Below are positions 44,313 to 53,142 of a DNA stretch of 64,000 bases, in pieces (within the stretch, counting starts at the first letter, position 1; every line of letters starts with the position of its first letter). The translations under genes and the position numbers were made by a program. Source of the stretch: Actinomadura nitritigenes. Lineage in GTDB: Bacteria > Actinomycetota > Actinomycetes > Streptosporangiales > Streptosporangiaceae. The notes beneath the pieces were generated by a model. It was not told where the DNA came from. It did no database searches and saw only the letters and a program-made list of their open reading frames with translations. Location: positions 248,001 to 312,000 of the forward strand of contig NZ_JAGEOK010000004.1 in assembly GCF_017573545.1 (NCBI RefSeq), given 5' to 3'.

Positions 44313-45110
44313 ATGCGTCCCATCGACCAGCAGACCATCCTGATCACCGGCGCGACCGACGGCCTCGGCCGCGCCCTGGCCGCCGAGCTCGCCGCCGAGG
44401 GCGCGACGGTCCTGGTGCACGGCCGCGACGACCGGCGCGGCGAGGAGACCCTCAAGGAGATCGGCGGCAGGGCGTCCTGGTACCGGGCGGACCTGTCGTC
44501 GCTCGCCGAGACCCGCGCGCTCGCCGAGGCGGTCCGCGCCGACCACCCCCGGCTGGACGTCCTGGTCAACAACGCGGGCATCGGCAGCGCCGGACCGCGC
44601 CGCGAGAGCGCCGACGGCCACGAGCTGACCTTCCAGGTCAACTACCTGTCCGGGTACCTGCTGACCCGGCTGCTGCTGCCCACGCTGACCGCGTCGGCGC
44701 CGGCCCGGATCGTCAACGTCAGCAGCCTCGGCCAGACCGCCATCGACTTCGACGACCCGATGATCACCCGCGGCTACAGCGGGACGCGGGCGTACTGCCA
44801 GAGCAAGCTCGCGCAGATCCTGTTCACCATCGACCTGGCCGGCGAGCTGGCCGGGACGGGCGTCACCGCGAACGCCCTGCACCCGGCCACCTACATGCCG
44901 ACGAAGATGGTCGCCTCGCCGATCAGCACGCTGGAGGAGGGCGTCCGCGCGACGCACCGGCTCGTCACCGATCCGGCGCTCGACGAGGTGTCCGGCCGGT
45001 TCTTCGACGGGCTGCGCGAGTCCCGCGCCGACGGCCAGGCGTACGACCCGCGGGCCCGCGCCCGCCTCCGCGAGCTGTCCGAGCAACTCACCTCATTCAC
45101 CTCGCCCTGA
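44313..45110 (+). CDS. SDR family oxidoreductase (retinol-dehydrogenase-like)
   Basis: 265 residues. TGATDGLGRALAAELAAEG, LVNNAGIGSAG, VNVSSLGQ and YCQSKLAQ (Tyr-x3-Lys) are present, with FFDG in the late part of the protein, as in the human WWOX/RDH-like subgroup. Substrate unknown. It ends six bases before the convergent NTF2-like gene. Confidence 0.9.
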   Translation: MRPIDQQTILITGATDGLGRALAAELAAEGATVLVHGRDDRRGEETLKEIGGRASWYRADLSSLAETRALAEAVRADHPRLDVLVNNAGIGSAGPRRESADGHELTFQVNYLSGYLLTRLLLPTLTASAPARIVNVSSLGQTAIDFDDPMITRGYSGTRAYCQSKLAQILFTIDLAGELAGTGVTANALHPATYMPTKMVASPISTLEEGVRATHRLVTDPALDEVSGRFFDGLRESRADGQAYDPRARARLRELSEQLTSFTSP

Positions 45111-45116
45111 CCGGGG

Positions 45117-45506
45117 TCAGGCGGCCCGCAGGTCCCAGATCAGGGTCGAGCGGACGCCGGCGATGCGCCAGCCGTCCGGCGTCCGCGCGGCCTGGAGGTC
45201 GTAGCGCTCGCCGATCATGCGCGGGCCGTCCTCGTGCGCGAAGACGACCAGCAGGTTGGCGCCGATGGCGGCGCGGTCGCCGTCGACCTCGATGAGCGGG
45301 TTCGTGACGAAGTGCTGGGTCGGGACGGTGTGGTTGCGGCGGGCCTGCGCGGCGAGCGCGTCGGCCCCCTTGGACGTCCCGCCGGGCGTCGTGACCTCGG
45401 CGTCCTCGGTGAAGACCGCGCGCGGGTCGTCGAACCGCTTGCCGTCCAGCCACTGGCCGAGCCGCCCGATCAGGTCGGTGAGCTCGTCGCGGTCGCGCTG
45501 TTCCAT
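45117..45506 (-). CDS. NTF2-like (SnoaL-type) protein under MarR control
   Basis: 129 residues from ATG 45506, with a strong AGGAGGAGT. DLIGRLGQWLDGKRFDDPRAVFTEDAEVTT and RMIGERYDLQAARTPDGWRIAGV match SnoaL-like proteins. It is divergent from a MarR gene across three TTGGN5CCAA palindromes and is its likely target. Ligand unknown. Confidence 0.88.
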   Translation of the reverse strand: MEQRDRDELTDLIGRLGQWLDGKRFDDPRAVFTEDAEVTTPGGTSKGADALAAQARRNHTVPTQHFVTNPLIEVDGDRAAIGANLLVVFAHEDGPRMIGERYDLQAARTPDGWRIAGVRSTLIWDLRAA

Positions 45507-45523
45507 GACTCCTCCTAGATTCA

Positions 45524-45579
45524 TTGGCATGGCCAACGTTGGTAGAGCCAACAGTACAGCTATTCATTGGTGCTGCCAA
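45524..45579. promoter_or_regulatory. Three MarR operators (TTGGN5CCAA)
   Basis: TTGGCATGGCCAA (45524-45536), TTGGTAGAGCCAA (45539-45551) and TTGGTGCTGCCAA (45567-45579) are near-identical 13-bp dyads in the 90-base gap between the divergent NTF2-like and MarR genes. The first two begin 15 bp apart, the last two 28 bp apart. Confidence 0.85.
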
Positions 45580-45596
45580 CAAGTAGACTGGCCCGC

Positions 45597-46055
45597 ATGA
45601 TCACCGACGACGCCCGGCAGCCCGAACGGCTCCGGCACGCCGCCAGCTGGCTGATCAACCAGGTGTCCGCGCACAGCCACCGGCTCGTCGCCGACCGCTT
45701 CGCCGCCGCCGGCGCCCGCGGCTACCACTACCGGCTGCTCGCCACGCTGGAGGAGTACGGCCCGGCCAGCCAGGCCGACCTCGGCCGCCGCGCCGCCATC
45801 GACCGCAGCGACGTCGTCGCCGCGCTCAACCAGATGGCCGACAAGAAGCTCGTCGAGCGCGCCCCCGACCCCGCCGACCGGCGCCGCAACATCATCACGC
45901 TCACCCCCGCCGGCCGCAGCCACCTGCGCGAACTCGACCGCGTCCTCGCCGGCATCCAGGACGAGCTGCTCGCGCCGCTGTCCCCGCCGGAACGCGCCCG
46001 CTTCACCGAGATGCTCGCCCGCGTCAGCGAACACCACGCCGGGAACCGCCCATGA
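45597..46055 (+). CDS. MarR-family transcriptional regulator
   Basis: 152 residues from ATG 45597. ARGYHYRLLATLEEYGPASQADLGRRAAIDRSDVVAALNQM and the DRRRNIITLTPAG wing are diagnostic. Coupled by ATGA overlap to a GNAT gene. It probably binds the three TTGGN5CCAA dyads just upstream and represses both directions. Confidence 0.93.
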   Translation: MITDDARQPERLRHAASWLINQVSAHSHRLVADRFAAAGARGYHYRLLATLEEYGPASQADLGRRAAIDRSDVVAALNQMADKKLVERAPDPADRRRNIITLTPAGRSHLRELDRVLAGIQDELLAPLSPPERARFTEMLARVSEHHAGNRP

Positions 46056-46564
46056 CCTCGACCCTCCGCTTCGTCGAACTCCCGCCCCCGGTGATGACCG
46101 CGCTGCTGGACGGCGACCTCCCGACCGCCTCCGCCCTCGCCGGAGCCCCCCTCACCGCGTACTTCCTCACCGAGGACGCGAAATGGCTGTGGCGGTACCG
46201 GCTCGACCAGCTGGAACGGTCCCCCGAGGACGCCGCCTGGATCGTCCGCGCCGCCGTCGCCGAACCCGAGGGCGCCGTCGTCGGCCACACGGGCTTCCAC
46301 TCCGCGCCCGACGAGAACGGCACCGTCGAGATCTCCTACTCCGTCGCCCCCGCCCACCGGCGTCGCGGACACGCCACCGCGATGCTCGCCGCGCTCCTCG
46401 CCCGGGCCGCCGCCGAACCGTCCGTCCGGACCGTCCGGGCCACGATCAGCCCCGACAACGCCGCGTCCCTGGCGACGCTCGCCGGCAACGGATTCCGCCA
46501 CGTCGGCGAGCAGTGGGACGAACGCGACGGCCGCGAGCTCATCTTCGAACGCCCCGCCCGCTGA
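46052..46564 (+). CDS. GNAT-family N-acetyltransferase
   Basis: 170 residues. VEISYSVAPAHRRRGHATAMLAALL is the acetyl-CoA loop (R-x-x-G-x-A), and ISPDNAASLATLAGNGFRHVGEQW is the usual late strand. The N-terminal region resembles RimJ-like enzymes that modify protein N-termini, but the substrate is unknown. Overlaps the MarR gene, so it is co-regulated. Confidence 0.9.
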   Translation: MTSTLRFVELPPPVMTALLDGDLPTASALAGAPLTAYFLTEDAKWLWRYRLDQLERSPEDAAWIVRAAVAEPEGAVVGHTGFHSAPDENGTVEISYSVAPAHRRRGHATAMLAALLARAAAEPSVRTVRATISPDNAASLATLAGNGFRHVGEQWDERDGRELIFERPAR

Positions 46565-46574
46565 GACCCCCGGG

Positions 46575-48089
46575 TCAGCCGATCGGCATCGTCACGGCGA
46601 TCGGCCAGGCCAGCAGGACGCCGCCCACCAGCGCCGTCACCCACACCGGCGCGCGGACGGCGCGCAACGCCGCCGCCTGGACGCCCTGCCAGACCAGCAA
46701 CCCGGCGATCAGCGGCGCCGCCAGCAGCACCAGCCACGACACCAGCCCGAGCGCCGCGGCGAGCGCCAGACCCGCCAGCGCGCCTGCCGCCGTCCACGCG
46801 TGGATCAGCGCGGCGGCGCGCGCGCTGTATCCGTCGCACAGCAGCTCGATCCCCGCGAAGAACACCATGGCGCACACGACGACCGGTATCAGCGCCCACA
46901 CCCTCGGCCCGACCGGAACGGCATGCGCCCACCCCAGCTGAGCGGGCACGGCGAACGACACCACGGTCAGCACGACCAGCACGGCGGCGGACGCGACGAT
47001 CCGCGGCCGTCCCAGCCCCTCACGCCCCTTCCCTCGCATGACCGGCAACGCGGCGCACAGGAGACCGACGACGCCGAAGAACCCGGCCAGCGGCCCCGCG
47101 ACCCCGACCGGAAGCACCCCACGCGGAATCGCCCCCACAACCCCGACCGCCGCAAGAACGGCCACCACCGGCACCCCCAGCGCGAGGCCCAGAGGAAGCT
47201 TCGCGACCGCGCCGCGCTCACCGGCGGGCCGCCCCAGCAGCGCCGACGCGATCGCCGCGAAGCTCAGCACCGCCGCCAGATGCAGCAGCATCGCCGAACC
47301 CGCCCGCTGGAAGGGCCGGATCCCGACGCGGGGCGCCCCGCCGGCGCGCCCGAAGGCCCGATCGAACCACGCCGCGACCTCGCGGTGCGTCCGCGGCTGG
47401 AAGAGGACGCCCACATGCTCGGCGCCGCCCACGATGACGGCCCGCCGCGCCGTCCCGGCACGCGGATCCCCGTACGTGACCCCCGCCCGCCCCTGCGGGT
47501 ACGCCGCCCGCAACGCCCCGACGGCCCCGTCCCGGTAGCCGGCGAACTCCAACCCGCCCGCGATCAGCAGCAGATCCCGCGGGCTCGACGCCGACCCGCC
47601 GAAGGGCATCGCCCCCTGCGAGATCGCCACCGTCGCCGCCACGTCCGGATGCGCGCCCGCGTAACGCACCGCGGCCGCCGCGCCCATCGAATGCCCGAGA
47701 AGCCCGATCCGGTCCCCGTCCACCCCCGGCACGGCCCGCAGATGGCGGACCGCGACGTCCAGGTCCCGGTCCAGCCGCGCATCCGCCGCCGGCCCGTCCC
47801 CCAGGCCCGGCAACCGCTCCGTACTGGCACCGCCGCCCGCCAGGTCCACCAGCTCGACCACGTACCCCCGCCGCGCCAGCGTGTCCGCGAAGCCCCGCAT
47901 GAGCTGCATGCTCGACGCCAGACCGGGCGCGACCACCACCCCCGGAAGCCGCCCCGCCGCGCCGTCCGGCCGCACCACCTCGACCGGCACCCCGGACACC
48001 ACCGCGGACCGCCGCTCGATCCCCCGGTCCGCCGTCCCCAGCCCGACGCCCCCCGCAACGGCCGCCACGACGGCGACCACCACGCACAC
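46575..48089 (-). CDS. Membrane-anchored alpha/beta hydrolase with C-terminal multi-helix domain
   Basis: 504 residues from GTG 48089, chosen for the GGGGAG seven bases upstream. An N-terminal helix (VVVAVVAAVAGGVGL) is followed by a dienelactone-hydrolase-like core with nucleophile GLLGHSMGAAAAV, then, from about residue 270, six to eight membrane helices (LLHLAAVLSFAAIASALL and on). The hydrolase probably faces the outside. Fusion of a hydrolase to a polytopic tail is uncommon but seen in actinomycetes. Substrate unknown. Confidence 0.82.
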   Translation of the reverse strand: MCVVVAVVAAVAGGVGLGTADRGIERRSAVVSGVPVEVVRPDGAAGRLPGVVVAPGLASSMQLMRGFADTLARRGYVVELVDLAGGGASTERLPGLGDGPAADARLDRDLDVAVRHLRAVPGVDGDRIGLLGHSMGAAAAVRYAGAHPDVAATVAISQGAMPFGGSASSPRDLLLIAGGLEFAGYRDGAVGALRAAYPQGRAGVTYGDPRAGTARRAVIVGGAEHVGVLFQPRTHREVAAWFDRAFGRAGGAPRVGIRPFQRAGSAMLLHLAAVLSFAAIASALLGRPAGERGAVAKLPLGLALGVPVVAVLAAVGVVGAIPRGVLPVGVAGPLAGFFGVVGLLCAALPVMRGKGREGLGRPRIVASAAVLVVLTVVSFAVPAQLGWAHAVPVGPRVWALIPVVVCAMVFFAGIELLCDGYSARAAALIHAWTAAGALAGLALAAALGLVSWLVLLAAPLIAGLLVWQGVQAAALRAVRAPVWVTALVGGVLLAWPIAVTMPIG

Positions 48090-48172
48090 CCACCGACTCC
48101 CCTGCACCCCCAGATGGACGTGACCGAATCCACCCGAGTTCCCCGAAACACCCGCGTCACTAGAGTCGTGGC

Positions 48173-48442
48173 GTGGCGACGCGCAGGCACCGATGGCCGA
48201 AGACACGGGACGGCATCGAGGACGCCGCTCTGCTCATCCTGGAATGGCTCGCCGAACAGGGCGTCAACGCCCTCCTCAGAGTGGACGCCGAACGCCTCGC
48301 CGAAGGCCGCCCCGCCTGGACCTTCGCGGCGAGCAGCGGCCCCTTGCCTCACGGCATACGCGCCGACGGCGCCACCGCCGACCAATGCCTCTCCAGAGCA
48401 CTGGCCGAACTGCGCGCCGCCGGAATCACCGTCCCCATCTGA
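48173..48442 (+). CDS. Hypothetical protein
   Basis: 89 residues from GTG 48173. One predicted helix-rich fold (DAALLILEWLAEQGVNALLRVDAERLAEG), no recognised family, no signal peptide. Divergent from the membrane hydrolase. The reading frame shows normal third-position GC bias, which supports it being real. Confidence 0.6.
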   Translation: MATRRHRWPKTRDGIEDAALLILEWLAEQGVNALLRVDAERLAEGRPAWTFAASSGPLPHGIRADGATADQCLSRALAELRAAGITVPI

Positions 48443-48533
48443 AACCCGCCCCGAACACCGTCACACCCCCGCCGATTCCGGCAACCCCCAAGACGCCCCG
48501 CAACCCGCTCACGCAGCCCCTGCCGCTGGGCGC

Positions 48534-49262
48534 TCACGGAAGGCGTAGTTCCGCTTCTATCGCCGTAACCCGGTCGGGCCGGACGTGCCACGCGCGGCGA
48601 CCGGGCAACACAGCCAGTGCCCTGTGCAAGTGGGTGCCGACGTAGTGGAGGCCGACACCGTCTTCGGTGGCGTGGCCCGCAGGCAGCAGCCCGTCCGCCA
48701 CCGCCTGCCGGTACCGTGCCCGGCGCGGCTGGTCGGGCAGGTCGTCGTGGACGCCGTTGCTGAAGGGCAGGAATCCGAGGCCGTCGTCCAGCACCGACAG
48801 CGAGTCACCGAAGGAGTCGGTCACGCCTCCGGAGTGCCGGCACAGGCTGCCTGCGCTCCGGCCGGCGAGGACGACTCCCTTGTCCCAGCACTCGCGCAGA
48901 ATCTCGTCCAGGCGGTGAGCACGCCAGACCGCCAGCAGGTTCACCACGCTGCCACCGGACACGAAGACGACGTCCTGCTTCAGCAGGTGCGCGGCCGTGT
49001 CAGGGACGTTGGGCCGGACGAACAGCTCCAGGTGCGTCAGGTCGGCGGGCCTGTATCGCGAGGCCCGTTCGTACCAGCGGTCGATGTAGGGGCGCTGGTC
49101 GCCCACGGCCGTCGCGATGTAGCAGACCCGCGGGCGCGCGACCTCGGCCAGCCGCATCGCCTGGCCGATCTGGTCGCCCAGCCGCTCGGGCGGCAGATCG
49201 CCGGGCGGATGGACGATGCCCGAGCATGCCAGGATCTGCGGAGGGCGCCCCATGATCGGCAT
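48534..49262 (-). CDS. Peptidase E-like (family S51) protein
   Basis: 242 residues. VVFVSGGSVVNLL and GVVLAGRSAGSLCRHSGG carry the S51 nucleophile Ser136 (GxSAG) and the turn before it; GFLPFSNGVHDD and GVGLHYVG... provide the usual His-containing region. Dipeptidase E enzymes cleave Asp-x dipeptides; relatives include cyanophycinase. Substrate not proven. It lies 34 bases downstream of the dnaB stop, on the same strand. Confidence 0.85.
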   Translation of the reverse strand: MPIMGRPPQILACSGIVHPPGDLPPERLGDQIGQAMRLAEVARPRVCYIATAVGDQRPYIDRWYERASRYRPADLTHLELFVRPNVPDTAAHLLKQDVVFVSGGSVVNLLAVWRAHRLDEILRECWDKGVVLAGRSAGSLCRHSGGVTDSFGDSLSVLDDGLGFLPFSNGVHDDLPDQPRRARYRQAVADGLLPAGHATEDGVGLHYVGTHLHRALAVLPGRRAWHVRPDRVTAIEAELRLP

Positions 49263-49296
49263 TATGGCGCGGGGCGGCGGTCTCCTCGATGGGGCG

Positions 49297-52200
49297 TTAT
49301 TGGGCCATGTCGACGAAGCGGCTGTAGTGGCCCTGGAAGGCGACCGTCACCGTGGCGGTGGGGCCGTTGCGGTGCTTCGCGACGATCAGGTCGGCCTCGC
49401 CCGCGCGCGGCGACTCCTTCTCGTAGGCGTCCTCGCGGTGCAGCAGGATCACCATGTCCGCGTCCTGTTCGATGCTGTTGTGGAGGGAGACGCCGTTGGC
49501 GAGGAAGTTGTGCAGACCGAGCACGGTGGCGTCGTAGACGTCTTGCTCACCGATGCTCTCCACCTCGGTGATCTCATCCCAGAACACATCGTTGGTGCAC
49601 AGCATCTCCAGTTCGGTGCTCTCCAGCACGCTCGCCACGCGACCGAGGCGTGCACGGCTGGGAGCGCGCTTCCAAAGGCTGCTGCCGCAGAACTCGGTCC
49701 CGATCGCCGCAGCGAACTCCCGATGGGGCATTTGTTGCTCGGCAAGAATCCGTCGAACGTCGTCCCAGACTTCCATGGGAACGGTGTCTCGGTTGGTGTT
49801 GGCTCGCAGACGTCGAAGGTCTTCCGCGGCTCTGGCGGCCACCACTCCACGTGCGCCGTGCACCCGTACGGCGTCGAAGAACGCCAGTTGGTTCTCGGCG
49901 CCGTACAGATGTAGCTGATAGCCGGGACGGTAGTCCCCCTTGATGACGGTCTTCACGCGGGAGTGTATGCCGAAGCGCAGGAGAAGCCTGGAAACGTCCT
50001 CGACCAAGCGTCGGCTCGTGGACGCGTAATAGACGCCGCATCGTCGTCGGCGGGCGTCCCAGTGGACGCATCCATCGGTCGCCCACAGGTGCCTGAGGAA
50101 GAGCGCGATCTGCCCCTTCGGCAGAGCGAACACCGGCGCGGGCACGAACTTCTCGTGCGAGCGCAGCCCGAACAGTCCCAATCCGTCGAGCCACGCGGCG
50201 ATCGGGTTCCGGCGGCCGTGCGTGAGCCGGTGCGGCGCAGGAAGGCGCAGTGTCGTCACCCGAGCGGCTGCGTACTCGTCCCTGACGGCTGTGATGCCGA
50301 AGTGTCCGGCCGCCTCGGTCACCGCCCGCAGGCAGGCTTCGTCCTTGCTGGCATAGCGAATTGGCTGGCGCTTGACGAAGGAACCGTCGCCGATGAGGTG
50401 AGCGAGGAGCACGACCTCGGCCTCGGGCCAGGCGACGGGCTTCAGCGGCGGCGGCACATGCCTGGCGGTCGCGACGCGCGCCCCGGGCTCCAACTCGCCC
50501 AGGGGCGTCCAGCCGCCATAGGTGAGGAAAGGATGGTTGGCAGTGGCCTCGATCTGCTTCCCGGAGGCCAGCGTCACGCGGAAGACCTCCTTGCGTCCGC
50601 TCGGAAACGCGTGGGTCATCGTACGAGGAACGAACTTCAACCGCTCGTCCAAGGCCCAGACCGGAACGTCGCGGGCCCCGCTCGCGAGCAGTTCCCCGAT
50701 CGTGACCTCCTCGTTCGTGTCCGCGCGCATGAGGCGGGTGGAGGCGGTCACGCACCCCGATTCGCGCAGGTCGGACACCATGGGCTTCTTGTCGGTTCGC
50801 TGCTCGGGACCACGGTTGAGCTGCGACAGCGCGATGACGGGGACGCCCAGCTCCTTGGCGAGCAGCTTCAGCGAGCGGGAGAACTCCGACACCTCGACCT
50901 GGCGGCTCTCGACCCGCTTGCCGGACGTCATCAGCTGCAGGTAGTCGATGATCACCAGGCGGAGGTCGTGCTGCTGCTTCAGCCGCCGGCACTTCGCCCG
51001 GATCTCCATCATCGACATGTTCGGCGAGTCGTCGATGAACAGCGGTGCCTCGGCGACCTCGCTCATCCGCCGGGCGAGGCGCGTCCAGTCCTCGTCCTGC
51101 ATGGTGCCGGACCGCATGGCGTGCAGCGCCACACGCGCCTCCGCCGACAGCAGCCGCATCGTGATCTCGTTGCGGCCCATCTCCAGGCTGAAGAACGCCG
51201 AGGTCAGGCCGTGCTTGATGGACGCGGCGCGGGCGAAGTCGAGCGCGAGGGTCGAGTTGTGCGTCGGGACGCAGGAGCGCCCGGCGAGGTACATGTGGTC
51301 GGCGTTGTCGACCTGGACGCACCGGACCGGCACGCTCGCGACCGGGCGCACGTCCACGATGTGCCGCATCCGCGCATCGGGGTGCGCGGCCGTGCGGTGC
51401 CGGTCGGTCGAGTGGCGGGCCCGGAACACCGGCTCGTCCGGGGTGAAGGCGATGTGGTGCACCGGCTCGTCGCGGGGGTCCAGGACGGCGAGATGGCCGA
51501 GGCCGACGAGGAGTTCGCGGATCCCCTCGGCGAGCCGCGGGGACGGGAGGGCCACGTCGACGCGCCCGGCCGGGGACGTCTTGCCGCACGTGTCGAGGAG
51601 CCCGGCCAGCAGCGCGCGCCGCTGGGCGGCGGACGCCCGCAGGTAGGCGGCGGGGACGTGCCTGCCGTCCAGCAGGCCGAGGGCGGCGAGCCGCCCGTCG
51701 AGGCCGGGCAGGACGTAGCAGCCGGGGAGGGGTTCGGGGACGACCGGCTGCCCGGCCAACTCGACCTCGGTGATGACGGCCCCGTCGAGGCAGGTGATGC
51801 GGCCGTCGCCGTCCTCGCCCGCGCCGAGCCACACGCCGAGGACGTACGGGTCGACGGGCAGGTCGGCGTCGGGCAGGTCGAGCGCGGCGGCGACCTCGAC
51901 GGCGTGGCGGCGCGCGCCGCGGCGCAGGTCGGCGAAGATCTCCTCGGTCGTCCGGATCCGGGCCGGCCCCGACGGGTCGGCCGCGCGCGCGCCGGCGCGG
52001 CGGTTCCGGCAGGCGATGCCGCTGTGGCGGGCGGCCTCCACGGTGATCTGGGAGCCCCATGGAGTGGCGGTGGCGACGACCGGGGCGGGAGTCCGGGCGG
52101 TGAGGTGCGCGACGGCCCTCCGGTGCGCGGCCGCGCCGTGCCGGGCGTGCGGGCCGCAGGTGGTGGGCGGCGCAGCGTCCCCGCCTGGAGGACGCTCGGT

Positions 52201-53142
52201 GCCGTGCGCGGGCGTCGTGATGTCGCGGGGCGCGCCGTGCCCGTCGTCGGTGACGGTGCGCCACTGGTGCTCGGCGTCGGCGACGATGACCTCGCCGTCG
52301 GAGAACTCGATCTCGTAGCAGGGGCGGCCGTGCATGACCTCGGTCGCCGCGACCACGCGGGTCGGCCTGCCGTCCGCCCCGATCAGGTGGTCGCCTACCG
52401 CGACCCGGCCCATCGTCGTCCAGCCGGTCGGCGTCGGAAGCGGCGTGTCCAGCTCGAGCGCCTTGCCCATCGCGGGGCGGGCGGCGACGACGATCATCTG
52501 GCCGGGGTGCAGGCCGTTGGTGAGGGCGTCGAGGTCGGCGAAGCCGGTGGGGCAGCCGACCATCTGGCCGCCGCGGCTGCCGATCGCCTCGATCTCGTCG
52601 AGGGCGCCGGGCATGATCTCGCTGAGCGGCACGTAGTCCTCGCCGGCGCGCTTCTCGGCGATGGCGAAGACCTCGGCCTGGGCGCGGTCGAGGACCTCGT
52701 CGGCGTCGGCGCCGTCGGCGGCGTAGCCCATCTGGACGATGCGGGTGCCGGTCTCCACGAGGCGGCGCAGCACCGAGCGCTCGTGGACGATCTTGGCGTA
52801 GTAGCCGGCGTTCGCGGCGGTGGGCACCGACGAGATGAGCGTGTGCAGGTAGGGGGCGCCGCCGATGCGGCCGATCTCGCCGCGCTTGGTCAGCTCGCCG
52901 GCGACGGTGACGGCGTCGGCGGGGTCGCCGCGGCCGTACAGGTCGAGGACGATGTCGTAGATGATCTGGTGCGCGGGGCGGTAGAAGTCCTGGGTGCGGA
53001 GCACCTCGACGACCTCGGCGATGGCGTCCTGGGAGAGCAGCATGCCGCCGAGGACGCCCTGCTCGGCCGCGATGTCGTGCGGTGGGGTGCGTTCGAACTC
53101 CTGCTCGTGCGGTCCGAGCTCGGTGACGCTCACCTGGCGCAC
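49297..53142 (-). CDS. dnaB: Replicative DNA helicase DnaB with two inteins
   Basis: 1281 residues as translated; removing inteins of 402 and 426 residues leaves 453, a normal DnaB. The N-terminal domain runs from about 22 to 125. Walker A (ARPAMGK-S) is split by intein 1 between Lys227 and Ser630; Walker B is RLVIIDYLQLM (728-738); ALSQLNRGPEQR is intact; the H4-like DLRESG-SIEQDAD is split by intein 2 after Gly796. DnaB unwinds DNA at the fork. GTG 53142 is preceded by GGAGG six bases upstream. Both inteins must splice for an active helicase. Confidence 0.97.
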   Translation of the reverse strand: MRQVSVTELGPHEQEFERTPPHDIAAEQGVLGGMLLSQDAIAEVVEVLRTQDFYRPAHQIIYDIVLDLYGRGDPADAVTVAGELTKRGEIGRIGGAPYLHTLISSVPTAANAGYYAKIVHERSVLRRLVETGTRIVQMGYAADGADADEVLDRAQAEVFAIAEKRAGEDYVPLSEIMPGALDEIEAIGSRGGQMVGCPTGFADLDALTNGLHPGQMIVVAARPAMGKALELDTPLPTPTGWTTMGRVAVGDHLIGADGRPTRVVAATEVMHGRPCYEIEFSDGEVIVADAEHQWRTVTDDGHGAPRDITTPAHGTERPPGGDAAPPTTCGPHARHGAAAHRRAVAHLTARTPAPVVATATPWGSQITVEAARHSGIACRNRRAGARAADPSGPARIRTTEEIFADLRRGARRHAVEVAAALDLPDADLPVDPYVLGVWLGAGEDGDGRITCLDGAVITEVELAGQPVVPEPLPGCYVLPGLDGRLAALGLLDGRHVPAAYLRASAAQRRALLAGLLDTCGKTSPAGRVDVALPSPRLAEGIRELLVGLGHLAVLDPRDEPVHHIAFTPDEPVFRARHSTDRHRTAAHPDARMRHIVDVRPVASVPVRCVQVDNADHMYLAGRSCVPTHNSTLALDFARAASIKHGLTSAFFSLEMGRNEITMRLLSAEARVALHAMRSGTMQDEDWTRLARRMSEVAEAPLFIDDSPNMSMMEIRAKCRRLKQQHDLRLVIIDYLQLMTSGKRVESRQVEVSEFSRSLKLLAKELGVPVIALSQLNRGPEQRTDKKPMVSDLRESGCVTASTRLMRADTNEEVTIGELLASGARDVPVWALDERLKFVPRTMTHAFPSGRKEVFRVTLASGKQIEATANHPFLTYGGWTPLGELEPGARVATARHVPPPLKPVAWPEAEVVLLAHLIGDGSFVKRQPIRYASKDEACLRAVTEAAGHFGITAVRDEYAAARVTTLRLPAPHRLTHGRRNPIAAWLDGLGLFGLRSHEKFVPAPVFALPKGQIALFLRHLWATDGCVHWDARRRRCGVYYASTSRRLVEDVSRLLLRFGIHSRVKTVIKGDYRPGYQLHLYGAENQLAFFDAVRVHGARGVVAARAAEDLRRLRANTNRDTVPMEVWDDVRRILAEQQMPHREFAAAIGTEFCGSSLWKRAPSRARLGRVASVLESTELEMLCTNDVFWDEITEVESIGEQDVYDATVLGLHNFLANGVSLHNSIEQDADMVILLHREDAYEKESPRAGEADLIVAKHRNGPTATVTVAFQGHYSRFVDMAQ
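49477..50754 (-). other. Intein 2 of DnaB (class 1 type, with LAGLIDADG endonuclease)
   Basis: Residues 797-1222 (426 aa), inserted at DnaB-b between DLRESG and SIEQDAD. Canonical ends: Cys797 (CVTASTRL) and His1221-Asn1222 before Ser1223; block B ATANHPFLT. The LAGLIDADG motifs are intact: LLAHLIGDGSF (Asp919) and LRHLWATDG (Asp1023), so a homing endonuclease may be active. Its base composition is visibly lower in GC than the rest: for 49741-49800, 34 of 60 bases are G or C, which points to a recent arrival. Confidence 0.93.
51256..52461 (-). other. Intein 1 of DnaB (class 3 type, Walker A site)
   Basis: Residues 228-629 (402 aa), inserted at DnaB-a (GK-S). It starts ALELDTP, so residue 1 is Ala, not Cys or Ser, and ends PTHN before Ser630. 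It carries the class 3 triad: Trp294 (EHQW, block B), Cys608 (block F, RCVQVD) and Thr627 (block G). Class 3 inteins use the block F Cys for a branched intermediate. Its endonuclease region has VLGVWLGAGED (434-444) with Ala at the place of the catalytic Asp, and GLLDTCG at 514-520, so the homing endonuclease is probably dead. Confidence 0.9.
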
